DNA from: an uncultured Verrucomicrobiae bacterium
GTDB lineage: Bacteria; Verrucomicrobiota; Verrucomicrobiia; Limisphaerales; AAA164-E04
NCBI GenBank assembly: GCA_951813855.1
Contig: OX638380.1
Location: 2,176,876-2,240,875, forward strand
Direction: 5' to 3'
DNA: 64,000 nt
The notes beneath the pieces are model-generated. The model searched no databases. It was not told where the DNA came from and saw nothing but the letters and a program-made list of their open reading frames with translations. This document shows positions 9,453 through 19,294 of the stretch, one piece after another (within the stretch, counting starts at the first letter, position 1; each line of letters starts with the position of its first letter). The position numbers and the translations under genes were made by a program.

Positions 9453-9946
9453 TTTCGAGGCCTTCGATCGGGCCCCACAGTTTAAAACTGTCGCTTTTAC
9501 TGGAAATATGGGAGGATCAGGTACCTAGGCAGTTACGATTAATAACGTCATCGTCCTCGGGACGGCCCTGTCAATCTCGTTGTACCTGATCGGAACGATA
9601 TCGGAAACAACTTTCTCCGAAATTGCCTTTCCTCGATCCGTTTCACTCGCCATCGCTGGCTTTCAACTCTCCGAGCCGATGATTTTCCTCCGGCACCCTC
9701 TTGCCCGGAAGCCGTCGACAATCGGCCTGTCGTTACCGCTACGATTTCCGAACTCTTATCGACACCAATTCGATTCCCCGTTATCGTCCGGTCGGCTACG
9801 TCCACTTGCTGCCGCCCATCGTTCGGGGTGTCCTCCGAAACAGTCAGTAGGCGTAACGGCTGCACCGGTCTTCCGAGGGCAATTCCTGTCCGATACTATC
9901 AACTGTCAGTACGAAAGTCGCTTGAAATCCTCCGGGGCCAACGCGT

Positions 9947-11439
9947 TTACCGCCAATGAGACCGTTGCCAATCGGTAAACAACTCCCGATCCAGTTCCTC
10001 GGTCATTTGCCGATACAGCTCCGAAATCGAAAGATTGGTATCGCTCTGAGCCAACCACGCCTCGGCATGATCCCTTTGCTTTCGACTCAACAATACCCGC
10101 AAATCCAAATACTCCAAGACAGCTTGTCGTTTCGCGGTCAATTGAAAATTAGCCCGCTCCCGTCGAATAGCCGAATATTCGGCGTAGGCTTCCTGAGACA
10201 GCACTTTTTCGACCGTCCGGCGATAAAGCGGAAAATCCGCAACGCCTCGCAAGATTCGTTCCCACAAAGAACGAGTGTATTCCGGCAAGTTCTCGATTTT
10301 ACGTTCCTCTCCACGCCTCGGAACGGGAAACACCCTCTTGGGTTCTCTGTCGTCTTGTTTTTCTGGGGACCTGGCGGCTTTGGTTTTTTCCTCGCTTAAC
10401 ATTTGCTGGAAAGTTCCCCGCCCTGCCAGAGTCAAACGTTTGACAGCCGCTTCATCCAGTTCCCCAAACGATTCGGCGTGCGCCTCCATCACGGCCATTA
10501 CGAACTTCTCCACCGGATTGCGGTCTTCGCCTTTTTCCCCAAAAAACATATCGCCGATCGCTCCGGGATCCTCTGACATCAGAGTTCGTAGCAAGTCATC
10601 ATAATCGGCACCCTGACTGAGTGCTTGCCAAATGCCTCTTTGAATAAAAGGCAATCCGTCTATTTCCCCAGGATCAATGTCCTTAAGATTTCCTCGACCA
10701 GATCTAATTCTTTGAAACTCAGTTATGAAACCAATCCTCAACTGATTGGTATGATCCCGCAACGATGATTCATCGCTCAATCTTTCCATCAGGTGAGGCC
10801 GCATCCCACAAATCTCCTGGACTAGGAACCATACCCTGCGTTGCGGCTTCGTAAGCGACCGCCCCAAAAAATCAGGATCTGTTGGTCCTCCAAAATGCGG
10901 TCGATTTATTTGGCTAGTTAATTGAGCCAACATAACGATTCGCTCGCTCAGTAGAAATACAGATTTAACATATATCTCGTTTCTCAAAATTGTATTCACC
11001 TGTTCCCGTTGCTCCGTCGACAAACTCAATATTGAATCCAGTACGGCGATTATTCGATTAATAGCGGCTTGATCCGCCCGGTTTTTTCGGGCCTGAATCG
11101 ATACGAACAAAACTTCCAATTGTTCTCGACTCAAAACGTCTACCAAGGCCAAAAGGCCGTTGCGGGAAGTCACCGCTTGGTCCAAGATCCTAACCGGAAT
11201 CGATCCGCCCGATCGAATTGCCACACCCTTTTCCACCAATGGAATCGGCTCCGCCGACAAAACCGCATCCAGCTTATCGGATCGCTCTTGGTCCAACCCG
11301 AATTGCTCGGATATCAGCCAAGCGATATGTCGACGAACGGTTTTTTATCATCGACCGGTGCCAAGACCGGTAACTGAGCCCAAACGGCGGCCCCCCAAAG
11401 CCAGCCGACAGCTATCCCCATCCTCGCCGTGAATTTCAT
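9947..11439 (-). pseudogene. Secreted protein of unknown function, copy A (frameshifted)
   Basis: This is the paralogue of the intact gene at 11863-13389. The signal peptide MKFTARMGIAVGWLWGAAVW is present from 11439. A one-base deletion near 11347 (ttttttatcatcg against ttttttcgtcatcg in copy B) shifts the frame, and translation from the proper start ends shortly afterwards. The rest is open from Met at 11296 (MDQERSDKLD), but a product from there would lack the export signal. Probably a pseudogene, or a cytoplasmic product if re-initiation occurs. Confidence 0.75.
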
Positions 11440-11862
11440 CCGTGATAACTCGATTAATAACGTCATCGTCCTCGGGACGGTCCTGCCAATCTCGTTGTAC
11501 CTGATCGGAACGATATCGGAAACAACTTTCTCCGCAATTGCCTTTCCTCGATCCGTTTCAGTCGCCATCGCTGGCCTTCAACTCTCCGAGCCGATGATTT
11601 TCCTCCGGCACCCTCTTGCCCGGAAGCCGTCGACAATCGGCCTGTCGTTATCGCTACGATTTCCGAACTCTTGTCGGCACCAATTCGATTCCCCGTTATC
11701 GTCCGGTCGGCTATGTCCACTTGCTACCGCCCATCGTTCGGGGCGTCCTCCGAAGCAGTCAGCTAGGCGTAACGGCTGCACCGGTATTCCGAGGGCAATT
11801 CCTGTCCGACACTATCAACTGCCAGCACGAAAGTCGCTTGAAATCCTCCGGGACCAAAGCGT

Positions 11863-13389
11863 TTACCGCCAATGAGACCGTTGCCAATCGGTAAACAACT
11901 CCCGATCAAGTTCCTCGGTCATTTGCCGATACAGCTCCGAAATCGAAAGATTGGTATCGCTCTGAGCCAACCACGCCTCGGCATGATCCCTTTGCTTTCG
12001 ACTCAACAATACCCGCAAATCCAATTGCGCCAAGACAGCTTGCCGTTTCGCGGTCAATTGAAAATTAGCCCGCTCCCGTCGAATAGCCAAGTATTCGGCG
12101 TAGGCTTCCTGAGACAGCACTTCTTCGACCGTCCGGCGATAAAGCGGAAAATCCGCAACGCCTCGCAAGATTCGTTCCCACAAAGAACGAGTGTATTTCG
12201 GCAAGTTCTCGATTTTACGTTCCTCTCCACGCCTCGGGAGGCGAATCTCCCTTCTGGGTTCTCTGTCGTCTTGTGCCTCTGGGGACCTGGCGGCTTTGGT
12301 TTTTTCCTCGCTTAACATTTGCCGGAAAGTTCCCCGCCCTGCCAGAGTCAAACGATTGACAGCCGCTTCATCCAGTTCCCCGAACGATTCGGCGTGCGCC
12401 TCCATCACGGCCATCACGAACTTCTCCACCGGATTGCGGTCTTCGTTTTTTTCTCCAAACAACATATCGCCAACCGCTTCGGGATCCCCTGACATCAGTG
12501 TTCGTCGCAAGTCATCAGGATCGGCACCCTGACTGAGTGCTTGCCAAATGCTTCTTTGAATAAATGGCAATTCGTCCATTTCCCCAGGATCCATTTCCCC
12601 AAGATCAATTTCCTCAGGATCAATTTCATTAAGAATTCCTCGACCAAATCTAATTCTTTCAAACTCAGTTCTGAAACCACGCCTCAACAGATTATTGGTA
12701 CGATCCCGCAACGATAATTCAACGCTCAATCTTTCCATCAAGTGAGGCCGCATCCCACAAATCTCCTGGACTAACAACCATACCCTGCGTTGCGGCTTCG
12801 TAAGCGACCGCCTCAATAAATCAGGATCTGTTGGTCCTCCAAAATGCGGTCGAATCATTTGGCTAGTTAAATGAGCCAGCGTAACGATTCGCTCGCTCAG
12901 TAGATATACAGATTTATCATATATCTCGTTTGTCAAAACTGTATTCACCTGCTCCCGTTGCTCCGTCGACAAACTCAATATTGAATCCAGTACGGCGATT
13001 ATTCGATTAATAGCGGCTTGATCCGCCCGGTTTTTTCGGGCCTGAATCGATACGAACAAAACTTCCAATTGTTCTCGACTCAAAACGTCTACCAAGGCCA
13101 AAAGGCCGTTGCGAGAAATCACCACTTGGACCAAGATCCTAACCGGAATCGATCCGACCCGTCGAATTGCCACACCCTCTCCCACCAATGGAATCGGCTC
13201 CGCCGACAAAACCATATCCAGTTTAGCGGACCGCTCCCGGTCCAACCCGAATTGCTCAGATATCAGCCAAGCAATATGTCGGCGAACGGTTTTTTCGTCA
13301 TCGACCGGTGCCAAGGCCGGTATCTGAGCCCAAACGACGGCCCCCCAAAGCCAGCCGGCAGCTATTCCCATCCTCAATGTAAATTTCAT
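11863..13389 (-). CDS. Secreted protein of unknown function, copy B (intact)
   Basis: I do not recognise the family. Residues 1-22 form a signal peptide (MKFTLRMGIAAGWLWGAVVW, then AQ), so the ~508-residue product is probably periplasmic. The mature part is helical and charged. Segments such as LSREQLEVL, LSTEQREQV and LLSRKQRDHA resemble the LTxxQ motif of Spy/CpxP-like proteins, but I cannot assign that family. The start is Met-Lys-Phe at 13389; an in-frame ATG eight codons upstream is possible. It lies downstream of the MoxR/VWA gene run on the same strand. An acidic stretch near residue 270 comes from short tandem repeats absent in copy A. Confidence 0.7.
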   Translation of the reverse strand: MKFTLRMGIAAGWLWGAVVWAQIPALAPVDDEKTVRRHIAWLISEQFGLDRERSAKLDMVLSAEPIPLVGEGVAIRRVGSIPVRILVQVVISRNGLLALVDVLSREQLEVLFVSIQARKNRADQAAINRIIAVLDSILSLSTEQREQVNTVLTNEIYDKSVYLLSERIVTLAHLTSQMIRPHFGGPTDPDLLRRSLTKPQRRVWLLVQEICGMRPHLMERLSVELSLRDRTNNLLRRGFRTEFERIRFGRGILNEIDPEEIDLGEMDPGEMDELPFIQRSIWQALSQGADPDDLRRTLMSGDPEAVGDMLFGEKNEDRNPVEKFVMAVMEAHAESFGELDEAAVNRLTLAGRGTFRQMLSEEKTKAARSPEAQDDREPRREIRLPRRGEERKIENLPKYTRSLWERILRGVADFPLYRRTVEEVLSQEAYAEYLAIRRERANFQLTAKRQAVLAQLDLRVLLSRKQRDHAEAWLAQSDTNLSISELYRQMTEELDRELFTDWQRSHWR

Positions 13390-13440
13390 CCGTGAAAACT
13401 CTGTTATTAACGTCATCGCCCCCCCGGACGATCCTGCCAA

Positions 13441-13704
13441 GCTCGTTTTACACCACCTGAAACGATCGTTCTCCGAAATTCACTTTCCTCGATCCGTTCC
13501 GCTCAACGTCGTCGTCTTTCAAGCCGGCCGGCTGCCTGCGCCATTGAACTTCCTGCTCCATCTCGTTCCAACCTGACGCCCCCGGCCGTACGACCAGCTG
13601 ATAACGCCTTATCCCTGCCTTCCCGCTGTTCCAGTTTCCAAGCTCCCCCGGCACCGGTTCGATTCCCCGTTATCGTTCGATAAAATTCGTCCGCTTCCCG
13701 ACGT
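13441..13704. other. Intergenic spacer, diverged third copy of the duplicated spacer
   Basis: This stretch between the DUF4175-like gene and secreted gene B shares blocks with the spacers at 9537-9946 and 11447-11862. Examples are ttctccgaaatt near 13469 (ttctccgaaattgcctttcc in spacer A), cctcgatccgtt near 13485 and ttcgattccccgttatcg at 13659-13676. It is clearly more diverged than those two are from each other. Short open frames exist but differ between copies, so I see no gene here. Confidence 0.55.
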
Positions 13705-16700
13705 TCATCGCTCGGCTCGAGTTTCCAACGCGTTCAGATAAGCGTCCAAGCCACGCCGGTATTCCGCCGGAAGTTCCCGGCCGGCTTTACCGGTGGCCTG
13801 TCCCGGAGCCCGAACCTGAACGTTAGCCTGGCGGCTGTCGTCGCCGAGCCCCATCAACAAGAGAGCCGGCGTCGTAGTCGGCGGCGCGTTGACGACCATC
13901 GGCGCATTCGGCACGCGTCCGGCCTGCAATAAAATCTCGATGACTTCGGTAATGGCCGCGATGGTCGCCGGACCCGATTCCAACCGATCGAATCTTCCCC
14001 GGACTTCATCCATGACCGTCGCCGCGGCGGTTAATTTATTGATAGCGTTTTGCCATTGATCCGCTTCGGGCAATTCCCAAATACGAGTAGCCAAATCACG
14101 CGTTTTTTCCGACAACTCGGTCTGGATCTCGCTGAGCCGGGCGCCCCGTTCCCGATAATCGTTCCCGGTTTCGTCTAGTTGGCCCCACTCGCGCGCCTCT
14201 TCTCGCAATTGCATCTCCCGATCGATAATCCGCAGAACTTCCAATATGATCTCCGGCGGCAAATTAGGCAGTTCGACCATGTCTTGCGACGACGATCCGG
14301 AAGGGTCCAGCGGAGCGACCAATTGTTCGGCCCAACGATCCAAAGTATCCGACCAGAACTCGCTGTCGATAACCGCCCGGCCGACGCCTTCGCCGCCGAT
14401 ACGTTTCGAAACTCCCCGAAGTTCGACGACTACGTTAGTCGTTTTCATCTCCTCGGCTACCCGGCTGTAACTTTCGTCGAAGCGGCGGTCGACATAGGCT
14501 TCGAGGTCTTCCTGAATCAAAAACACCCGGTCGGCCGTTTCCTCCTGACGGCCGCCCAACGCTCGGCGTTGGGGCGCGTCCGGAGTCCGCTCCCCATCCC
14601 TGCCGAAGCTGTCCAGTTCGTTCAGTTCCGTAGCCAGATCGATCTGTTTTCGCGAAGCGGCTTTCAAGCGCTTGACGAAAGTGGAATTCTCCAATCCCGC
14701 CAACAACCGGCTCATTTCCTCGGCCAATTCGGCGAAAGCGTCCAGCAATTCCTGCTGTTCGGCAACCGCTTCCAACGCCAGTTGCGAAGCGGTTGCCGGT
14801 TGCCCTTCGGAGCTGTTGCCGCTGCCGCGAAGCGTCGTCCTCGGCAATCCCAAACCGCCTTTGACCTGGGCCGAGTTGCTGCCCGGTTCCTCAGGATTGA
14901 ATCCCGACTCGGTATCTCCTACTCCCGGCGTCGGATTAGCCGGAGAAAAACCGGGCTCGCCGCCGGGCCGCTCGCTTCGATCGACCCCGGCGCCCGCTCC
15001 CGATTCGTTGGGATCTTCCGGGATCTCGTCCAATCCTTGAATGTCCTCGGCCTCGGGGCCGTACTTCTCCGCTGGTTCCAACGCGTCGCTCCGACTTCCT
15101 TCTGATCCCCGGTTGCCTGGCTCCGGCGCTTCGGTCGATGAATCACCGGCTGCGGCCGGTTCGGCCGGGTTTCCCGCTTGCGCCGCGGCCTCTGCCAGCA
15201 ATTCGGCCACCGAAGGCATGCGCTCGCCGGCGATTTCCTCGAGTTTCTGCAACATCTGGGCCAGAGAATCCAGTTGCTCGGGATCGAATTCCTCGTTGCG
15301 CGCCGCCTGACTCAGCAGTTCCTGGCCGCTATCGACCAACGAAGCCAACCGGGCGGCGTTCCGCCGCTCGGCCTCCGCCTGCCGGCTTAATTCCGCCTGA
15401 CGTTCCGAAGTCGCGAGTTCGCCGGGATCCAATTGACTCAAGGTTTCGTTGATCCGGTGCAGTTCCAGTTCGCGATCATACACTTCCAGGGCCGCGTCGT
15501 TCCAACGCGACAACTGCTCGGTCAACCACAGAAAATGTTCCTCGGGCGACAAAATATGAATCACCAGATCCTGCGAACGCGAAGGCTCCCGCTCGGGAAA
15601 ATAATCGACCGCTTCGGCCCACATCCGCAGGCTCTGAGGGCGAACGCCTTCCCGCTCGGCGGAAAAGGTCACCGCCACGTTCATCGTTTCCCGGCCGGGG
15701 TCGCCCGAGACGATTGTTCGTTCCCCGCGATCGGGATCGGGATTCAACACTTCATGCCGGACGCCTTCCCAGGCCAAACTCGTCCGGCGAATCCCGAAAT
15801 CGTCGCCGGCGATCACTTCGAACGATACCGTCTCGTCGGCCAAGACGACCCGGTGATTCTCCAATCTGCCGAGCCTGATCTTGGGCGCGAGATCCTCCAA
15901 CGCCCTGATCCGAAGCACTTGCGCCTCCTTGCCCGCGAGTCCGAACTCGTCCTTCCAGGCCAGCAAATGCTCGGAATCGGCCGTCACCGCGATGCTCTCG
16001 GCGGTTACCCGAGCCTCCTCGATTTTCTGGGCGCGCCCATCCAAAATCGCCTCGGCCAATGGACGATTAGCCAAGGCCTGGAACGTCACCTGGCTGCCCT
16101 TTACGGCCCCGATCGTCCCGCCCCGGGCGTCCTCCTGTCGCGGTTCGGCCCGTTGCAGATATTCCGGGAACGAAATCGTCGCCGAAAGTTCCTGAAGGGA
16201 AGAACGAAGCACGGGACGAATGGGCACCGCCGCTCTGACGTCCCCGACCTTCACCGACACTTCTCCTTCCCGGGTTTGAGGCGGCAGGGAAAACCGATAG
16301 CGGCCTTCCAGCAATTCGGTCGAAACCGCTGGTTGCCGACCGATGCTCGCCTGGGCGTCGGCCGGTTTCCACTCCGAATCCGGCCGCAGGCTCGCCACGA
16401 CCTGAAAAGGTTCGGCATAGGGCACTACCGGCCCTCCGGAAATCGATTCCAACCGGGTGAAGGTATACCGCTCCACCGCTAACCAGGGCATTAACCAGCG
16501 AACCAGAGCGTTGCCTCCCGCCGCCGGCACGGTCGCCAAAACGAGCACCGCCATCAACCCGGGTATCGCCGCCAGCAGCGCCCAGCGCCGATGGCGCGGA
16601 GACGGCACGGCGTCGGCCAGATCCCGTTTGGACAATTCCTCGTCGACCTGCCGAATGGCGGCCCGAACCAACGACTCGCGGCGATCGCCCGAATCGACGG

Positions 16701-17067
16701 CCCGAGCCAATTCCACGATTCCCAACAAGTGGTCGCCGAACCGGGGAAACCGGCGGCTCACCAATCTGGCGACTTGATCCAGTCGCCGCTGCCGCCAGAC
16801 CCAATTGTGGCATTTGAGCGGGAATAGCACGAACAGGCCGACGCCGCCCCCGACCAAAAGCGCCGTCCGCAACGCCGGAGGCGTGTCGTAGAACCGGTCC
16901 AGGCCGAACACCGCCAGGTAAGAAAGGAGCAAGCCGAACAACCCGGCCAGAAAACCTTCGGCGATCTTGACGGTCCAAACGCGGTGCCGGAATCGCTCCA
17001 GGGAAAACCGCATCCGTTCGGGCAAGCCAATGGCTTCGCTCCCGCTTTCCGAATTGGCTTGGTTCAT
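13705..17067 (-). CDS. Large DUF4175-like membrane protein
   Basis: A 1,120-residue protein with predicted membrane segments near residues 37-55, 67-85 and 165-183. A long extracytoplasmic part with beta-rich, Ig-like stretches follows. The middle (about residues 620-720) is a low-complexity linker rich in Glu, Pro, Gly, Ser and Asn. The C-terminal third is helical. Proteins of this layout, often annotated DUF4175, close MoxR/VWA gene clusters in related bacteria; their role is unknown. The ATG at 17067 is chosen because AAGGAGGT lies seven bases upstream; a GTG three codons earlier would overlap that site. It follows the VWA gene by 25 bp. Confidence 0.72.
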   Translation of the reverse strand: MNQANSESGSEAIGLPERMRFSLERFRHRVWTVKIAEGFLAGLFGLLLSYLAVFGLDRFYDTPPALRTALLVGGGVGLFVLFPLKCHNWVWRQRRLDQVARLVSRRFPRFGDHLLGIVELARAVDSGDRRESLVRAAIRQVDEELSKRDLADAVPSPRHRRWALLAAIPGLMAVLVLATVPAAGGNALVRWLMPWLAVERYTFTRLESISGGPVVPYAEPFQVVASLRPDSEWKPADAQASIGRQPAVSTELLEGRYRFSLPPQTREGEVSVKVGDVRAAVPIRPVLRSSLQELSATISFPEYLQRAEPRQEDARGGTIGAVKGSQVTFQALANRPLAEAILDGRAQKIEEARVTAESIAVTADSEHLLAWKDEFGLAGKEAQVLRIRALEDLAPKIRLGRLENHRVVLADETVSFEVIAGDDFGIRRTSLAWEGVRHEVLNPDPDRGERTIVSGDPGRETMNVAVTFSAEREGVRPQSLRMWAEAVDYFPEREPSRSQDLVIHILSPEEHFLWLTEQLSRWNDAALEVYDRELELHRINETLSQLDPGELATSERQAELSRQAEAERRNAARLASLVDSGQELLSQAARNEEFDPEQLDSLAQMLQKLEEIAGERMPSVAELLAEAAAQAGNPAEPAAAGDSSTEAPEPGNRGSEGSRSDALEPAEKYGPEAEDIQGLDEIPEDPNESGAGAGVDRSERPGGEPGFSPANPTPGVGDTESGFNPEEPGSNSAQVKGGLGLPRTTLRGSGNSSEGQPATASQLALEAVAEQQELLDAFAELAEEMSRLLAGLENSTFVKRLKAASRKQIDLATELNELDSFGRDGERTPDAPQRRALGGRQEETADRVFLIQEDLEAYVDRRFDESYSRVAEEMKTTNVVVELRGVSKRIGGEGVGRAVIDSEFWSDTLDRWAEQLVAPLDPSGSSSQDMVELPNLPPEIILEVLRIIDREMQLREEAREWGQLDETGNDYRERGARLSEIQTELSEKTRDLATRIWELPEADQWQNAINKLTAAATVMDEVRGRFDRLESGPATIAAITEVIEILLQAGRVPNAPMVVNAPPTTTPALLLMGLGDDSRQANVQVRAPGQATGKAGRELPAEYRRGLDAYLNALETRAER

Positions 17068-17092
17068 CGCCGTCACCTCCTTTGCCGAACCG

Positions 17093-19294
17093 CTAAACGG
17101 TTCCGTTCAGTTTGCGTCCCGCCCAGAATACCCCCATCAGAAAAATAAGGAAAGCGCACCATCCCGGATGAGCCCAGATACGAAGCCGGTGAAGGGCCGA
17201 TTCCGGCTCGGGCAACGCCACCAAACGTTCGGGCAATTCCCCCGCTGCGGCCAAGGGCACCATTTCGCCGCCGGCGATCTCCACCAATTCTTCCAGGACG
17301 TCGAACCGGGCCAATCGTTCCTGCCGTTCCCGATCGTAACCTTGAACCGACAACGTGGTCTCGACCGAAGCCCCGGTTCCCTCGCTCTCGGCGGTCAATA
17401 CGTAGTTGCCGGATTCCTGAGGCACGAAACTCCCCGCGAACAAGCCCCGTTCGCCGCTCCGCCCGGGCCGTAGCCTGACCGTTTCGGTCCGGCCGGAGGG
17501 CACGGCGATGTCGACCGTTACCTTGCCCGCTTCCACTAAATCGCCCAAGGCATCGAGCACGTTGGCATGCAGCGTAATCCGTTCGTTCACGCGCGGATGA
17601 TCCGGCGAAGCGAACAAACGCATGGAACGGCCCTGGGCCTTCTGTCGCTGGTAGGCCATCCAACGGGCCACCTGGCCCCAAAACCGATAGTGATAACGGT
17701 CCTCGACGCCTTCGCGCCAACGCCAGGCGCTATCGACTCCCATGAAAAGCGTTTTCCCGGCGCCGTAAGTTCCGGTGACGATGAGCGGAACGCGCCCGAA
17801 ACTTGTCGTCGCGTTTTCGTGCACGCCCAGCACTTCGCCGCCCCGTTTCGCCCGCTGCACTCCCGCGTGCCAATAGAACCCGGGCAGTTTGCGCCAAATC
17901 TCGGCATTCTCCCGGTCCGTTTCGGCCAGCCGCGTCAACAGGCTGCTCTCTCCGAGCGAAGTCAACCGGATCTGCGCCTGCTGCCGCGAACCGCGCCCCC
18001 GAGGACTGGCCGGATCGTCGACTACCGGATACAACTCGGCCAGAGGACCGGCGGCCAAACTTCGCTGCCGCCCCAAGCGGCCCGGCAGAAACACCATTCC
18101 GGAAGCCTGAGAACTGATCAACCGCTTCAGATTAAGCGCCTGTTCCTGGGACAATCCGTCCTCCCCCAAACCGACGTCCCCCAAAAAGACGACGTCGAAA
18201 CCGTTAAGCGCGGCCGAATCGGGAAACTTATCGATATAGGAACGACCGCCGCCCATCGCCGGCAAATCCGGCTGGAACAGCAGGCAAGTCACCTGCACCC
18301 CCGGGTCGCGCTCCAGCGCGTTGCGTAAATAACGGTACTCCCAGCGCGGATAGGATTCGATCACCAACACTTTTAATTCCTCCTTCCGCACGGCGACGGG
18401 CACGGTGATCGCGTTGTTGTCCGCTACCCGGTCCGCCGGATCCCGATCGATTTCCAAAGTCAGGGAAAAGTCGCCGACTTCCGCCGGGGTCCAGGAAACT
18501 CCCGATTGAGCCGTTCCCATGGCCGGCACCAGCACCGATTGGTTGGCCACTCCTTGACCGGCGACCGATAAAACGGCCGTGAGTTCCCGATCCTGCCCCA
18601 GGCTGCTCCGGACTTCGAAGGGAATTCTCAACGGCTTGCCGACCACGGCGAACGTGGGAGCCACCAACCGTTCCAGAGCCAGATCCGGCAACGGCGTCGG
18701 ACTGCCGACTCCCACCGCGAACACCGGCACGGCCCGAGTCTTCAACCGGGTAGCCGCTTGCGCCGGAGAGTCTCCGACGTTCCAGGCTCCGTCCGTCAAC
18801 AACACTAGTCCCCGCAAATGGGCATACTTTTCCAGCACGCGATCCAGCGCGTCGTCGAGGTCGGTGCCCTCCTCCGGAACGTCGAGCCGGGAGGAAAAAG
18901 ATTCGATCACGACGGCGCGATCGTTTTCCGCCGCCGCCCAGGCCGTCTCGGCCGCCAACGGCTCGATCGCCTCGGCCCGGCTGACGGGAGTCGAACCGGA
19001 AGGCAGACCTTCCAGCACGTCGCTAATCTCCATGCTCACCGACCGGTCCCACAACACGACCAAGGGAGCCACCCGGGCGGACGAGCGGATCCCCACCCAT
19101 TCCGGTTGGCACAGCGTGGCCATCACCAACGTCAGCAACACCCAACGCAACGCCTCCAACCACCCCGTCCCGCGGTGAAAGCCGCTCCTTCGCCAAGCCG
19201 TCCAACACAGAAACCCCGCCCCGGCCGACACGATCAGGGCCAAGGCCAGTACGGTCGAGGTCGCTTCAAACGCAAAACCTTCCTGTCCTTCCAT
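17093..19294 (-). CDS. VWA / glutamine amidotransferase-like membrane protein
   Basis: A 733-residue protein. An N-terminal hydrophobic segment (TVLALALIVSAGAGFLCW) and a second one (ALRWVLLTLVMATLC) precede a von Willebrand A-like domain (VVLWDRSVSMEIS; VLLTDGAWNVGD). An amidotransferase-like fold follows (VLVIESYPRWEYRYLRNAL; VVFLGDVG). A last membrane helix lies near the C-terminus (WCAFLIFLMGVFWAG). Such proteins are the usual partners of BatA-like and MoxR proteins; the substrate is unknown. The ATG at 19294 shares one base with the upstream stop (TGATG), which supports this start over a longer frame. Confidence 0.78.
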   Translation of the reverse strand: MEGQEGFAFEATSTVLALALIVSAGAGFLCWTAWRRSGFHRGTGWLEALRWVLLTLVMATLCQPEWVGIRSSARVAPLVVLWDRSVSMEISDVLEGLPSGSTPVSRAEAIEPLAAETAWAAAENDRAVVIESFSSRLDVPEEGTDLDDALDRVLEKYAHLRGLVLLTDGAWNVGDSPAQAATRLKTRAVPVFAVGVGSPTPLPDLALERLVAPTFAVVGKPLRIPFEVRSSLGQDRELTAVLSVAGQGVANQSVLVPAMGTAQSGVSWTPAEVGDFSLTLEIDRDPADRVADNNAITVPVAVRKEELKVLVIESYPRWEYRYLRNALERDPGVQVTCLLFQPDLPAMGGGRSYIDKFPDSAALNGFDVVFLGDVGLGEDGLSQEQALNLKRLISSQASGMVFLPGRLGRQRSLAAGPLAELYPVVDDPASPRGRGSRQQAQIRLTSLGESSLLTRLAETDRENAEIWRKLPGFYWHAGVQRAKRGGEVLGVHENATTSFGRVPLIVTGTYGAGKTLFMGVDSAWRWREGVEDRYHYRFWGQVARWMAYQRQKAQGRSMRLFASPDHPRVNERITLHANVLDALGDLVEAGKVTVDIAVPSGRTETVRLRPGRSGERGLFAGSFVPQESGNYVLTAESEGTGASVETTLSVQGYDRERQERLARFDVLEELVEIAGGEMVPLAAAGELPERLVALPEPESALHRLRIWAHPGWCAFLIFLMGVFWAGRKLNGTV

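Larger units (their letters stand above)
3493..9536 (+). mobile_element. IS66-family element, interrupted by other insertions
   Basis: Perfect 16-bp inverted ends, GTAACTGCCTAGGTAC at 3493-3508 and its complement at 9521-9536, begin with the GTAA typical of the IS66 family. The only IS66 gene is a tnpC-type transposase, as in single-gene (ISBst12-like) members. Removing the insertion at 4033-8048 plus one TTA duplicate gives an element of about 2.0 kb. The 8-bp flanks (ctattttt left, gattaata right) do not match, so no IS66 target duplication is visible; a flanking deletion or rearrangement is likely. The right end abuts a truncated copy of the local tandem duplication. Confidence 0.85.
9537..13389. 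repeat. Tandem duplication, unit of about 1.9 kb
   Basis: Positions 9537-11451 and 11452-13389 are two direct copies of a spacer plus a gene. The offset is 1,915 bp, becoming 1,916 after a one-base indel near 11762. The left copy is cut at gattaataacgtc by the IS66 right end. Both copies are strongly conserved, in the spacers as well as the coding parts, so the duplication looks recent. A shorter, diverged third spacer lies at 13441-13704. Confidence 0.88.
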
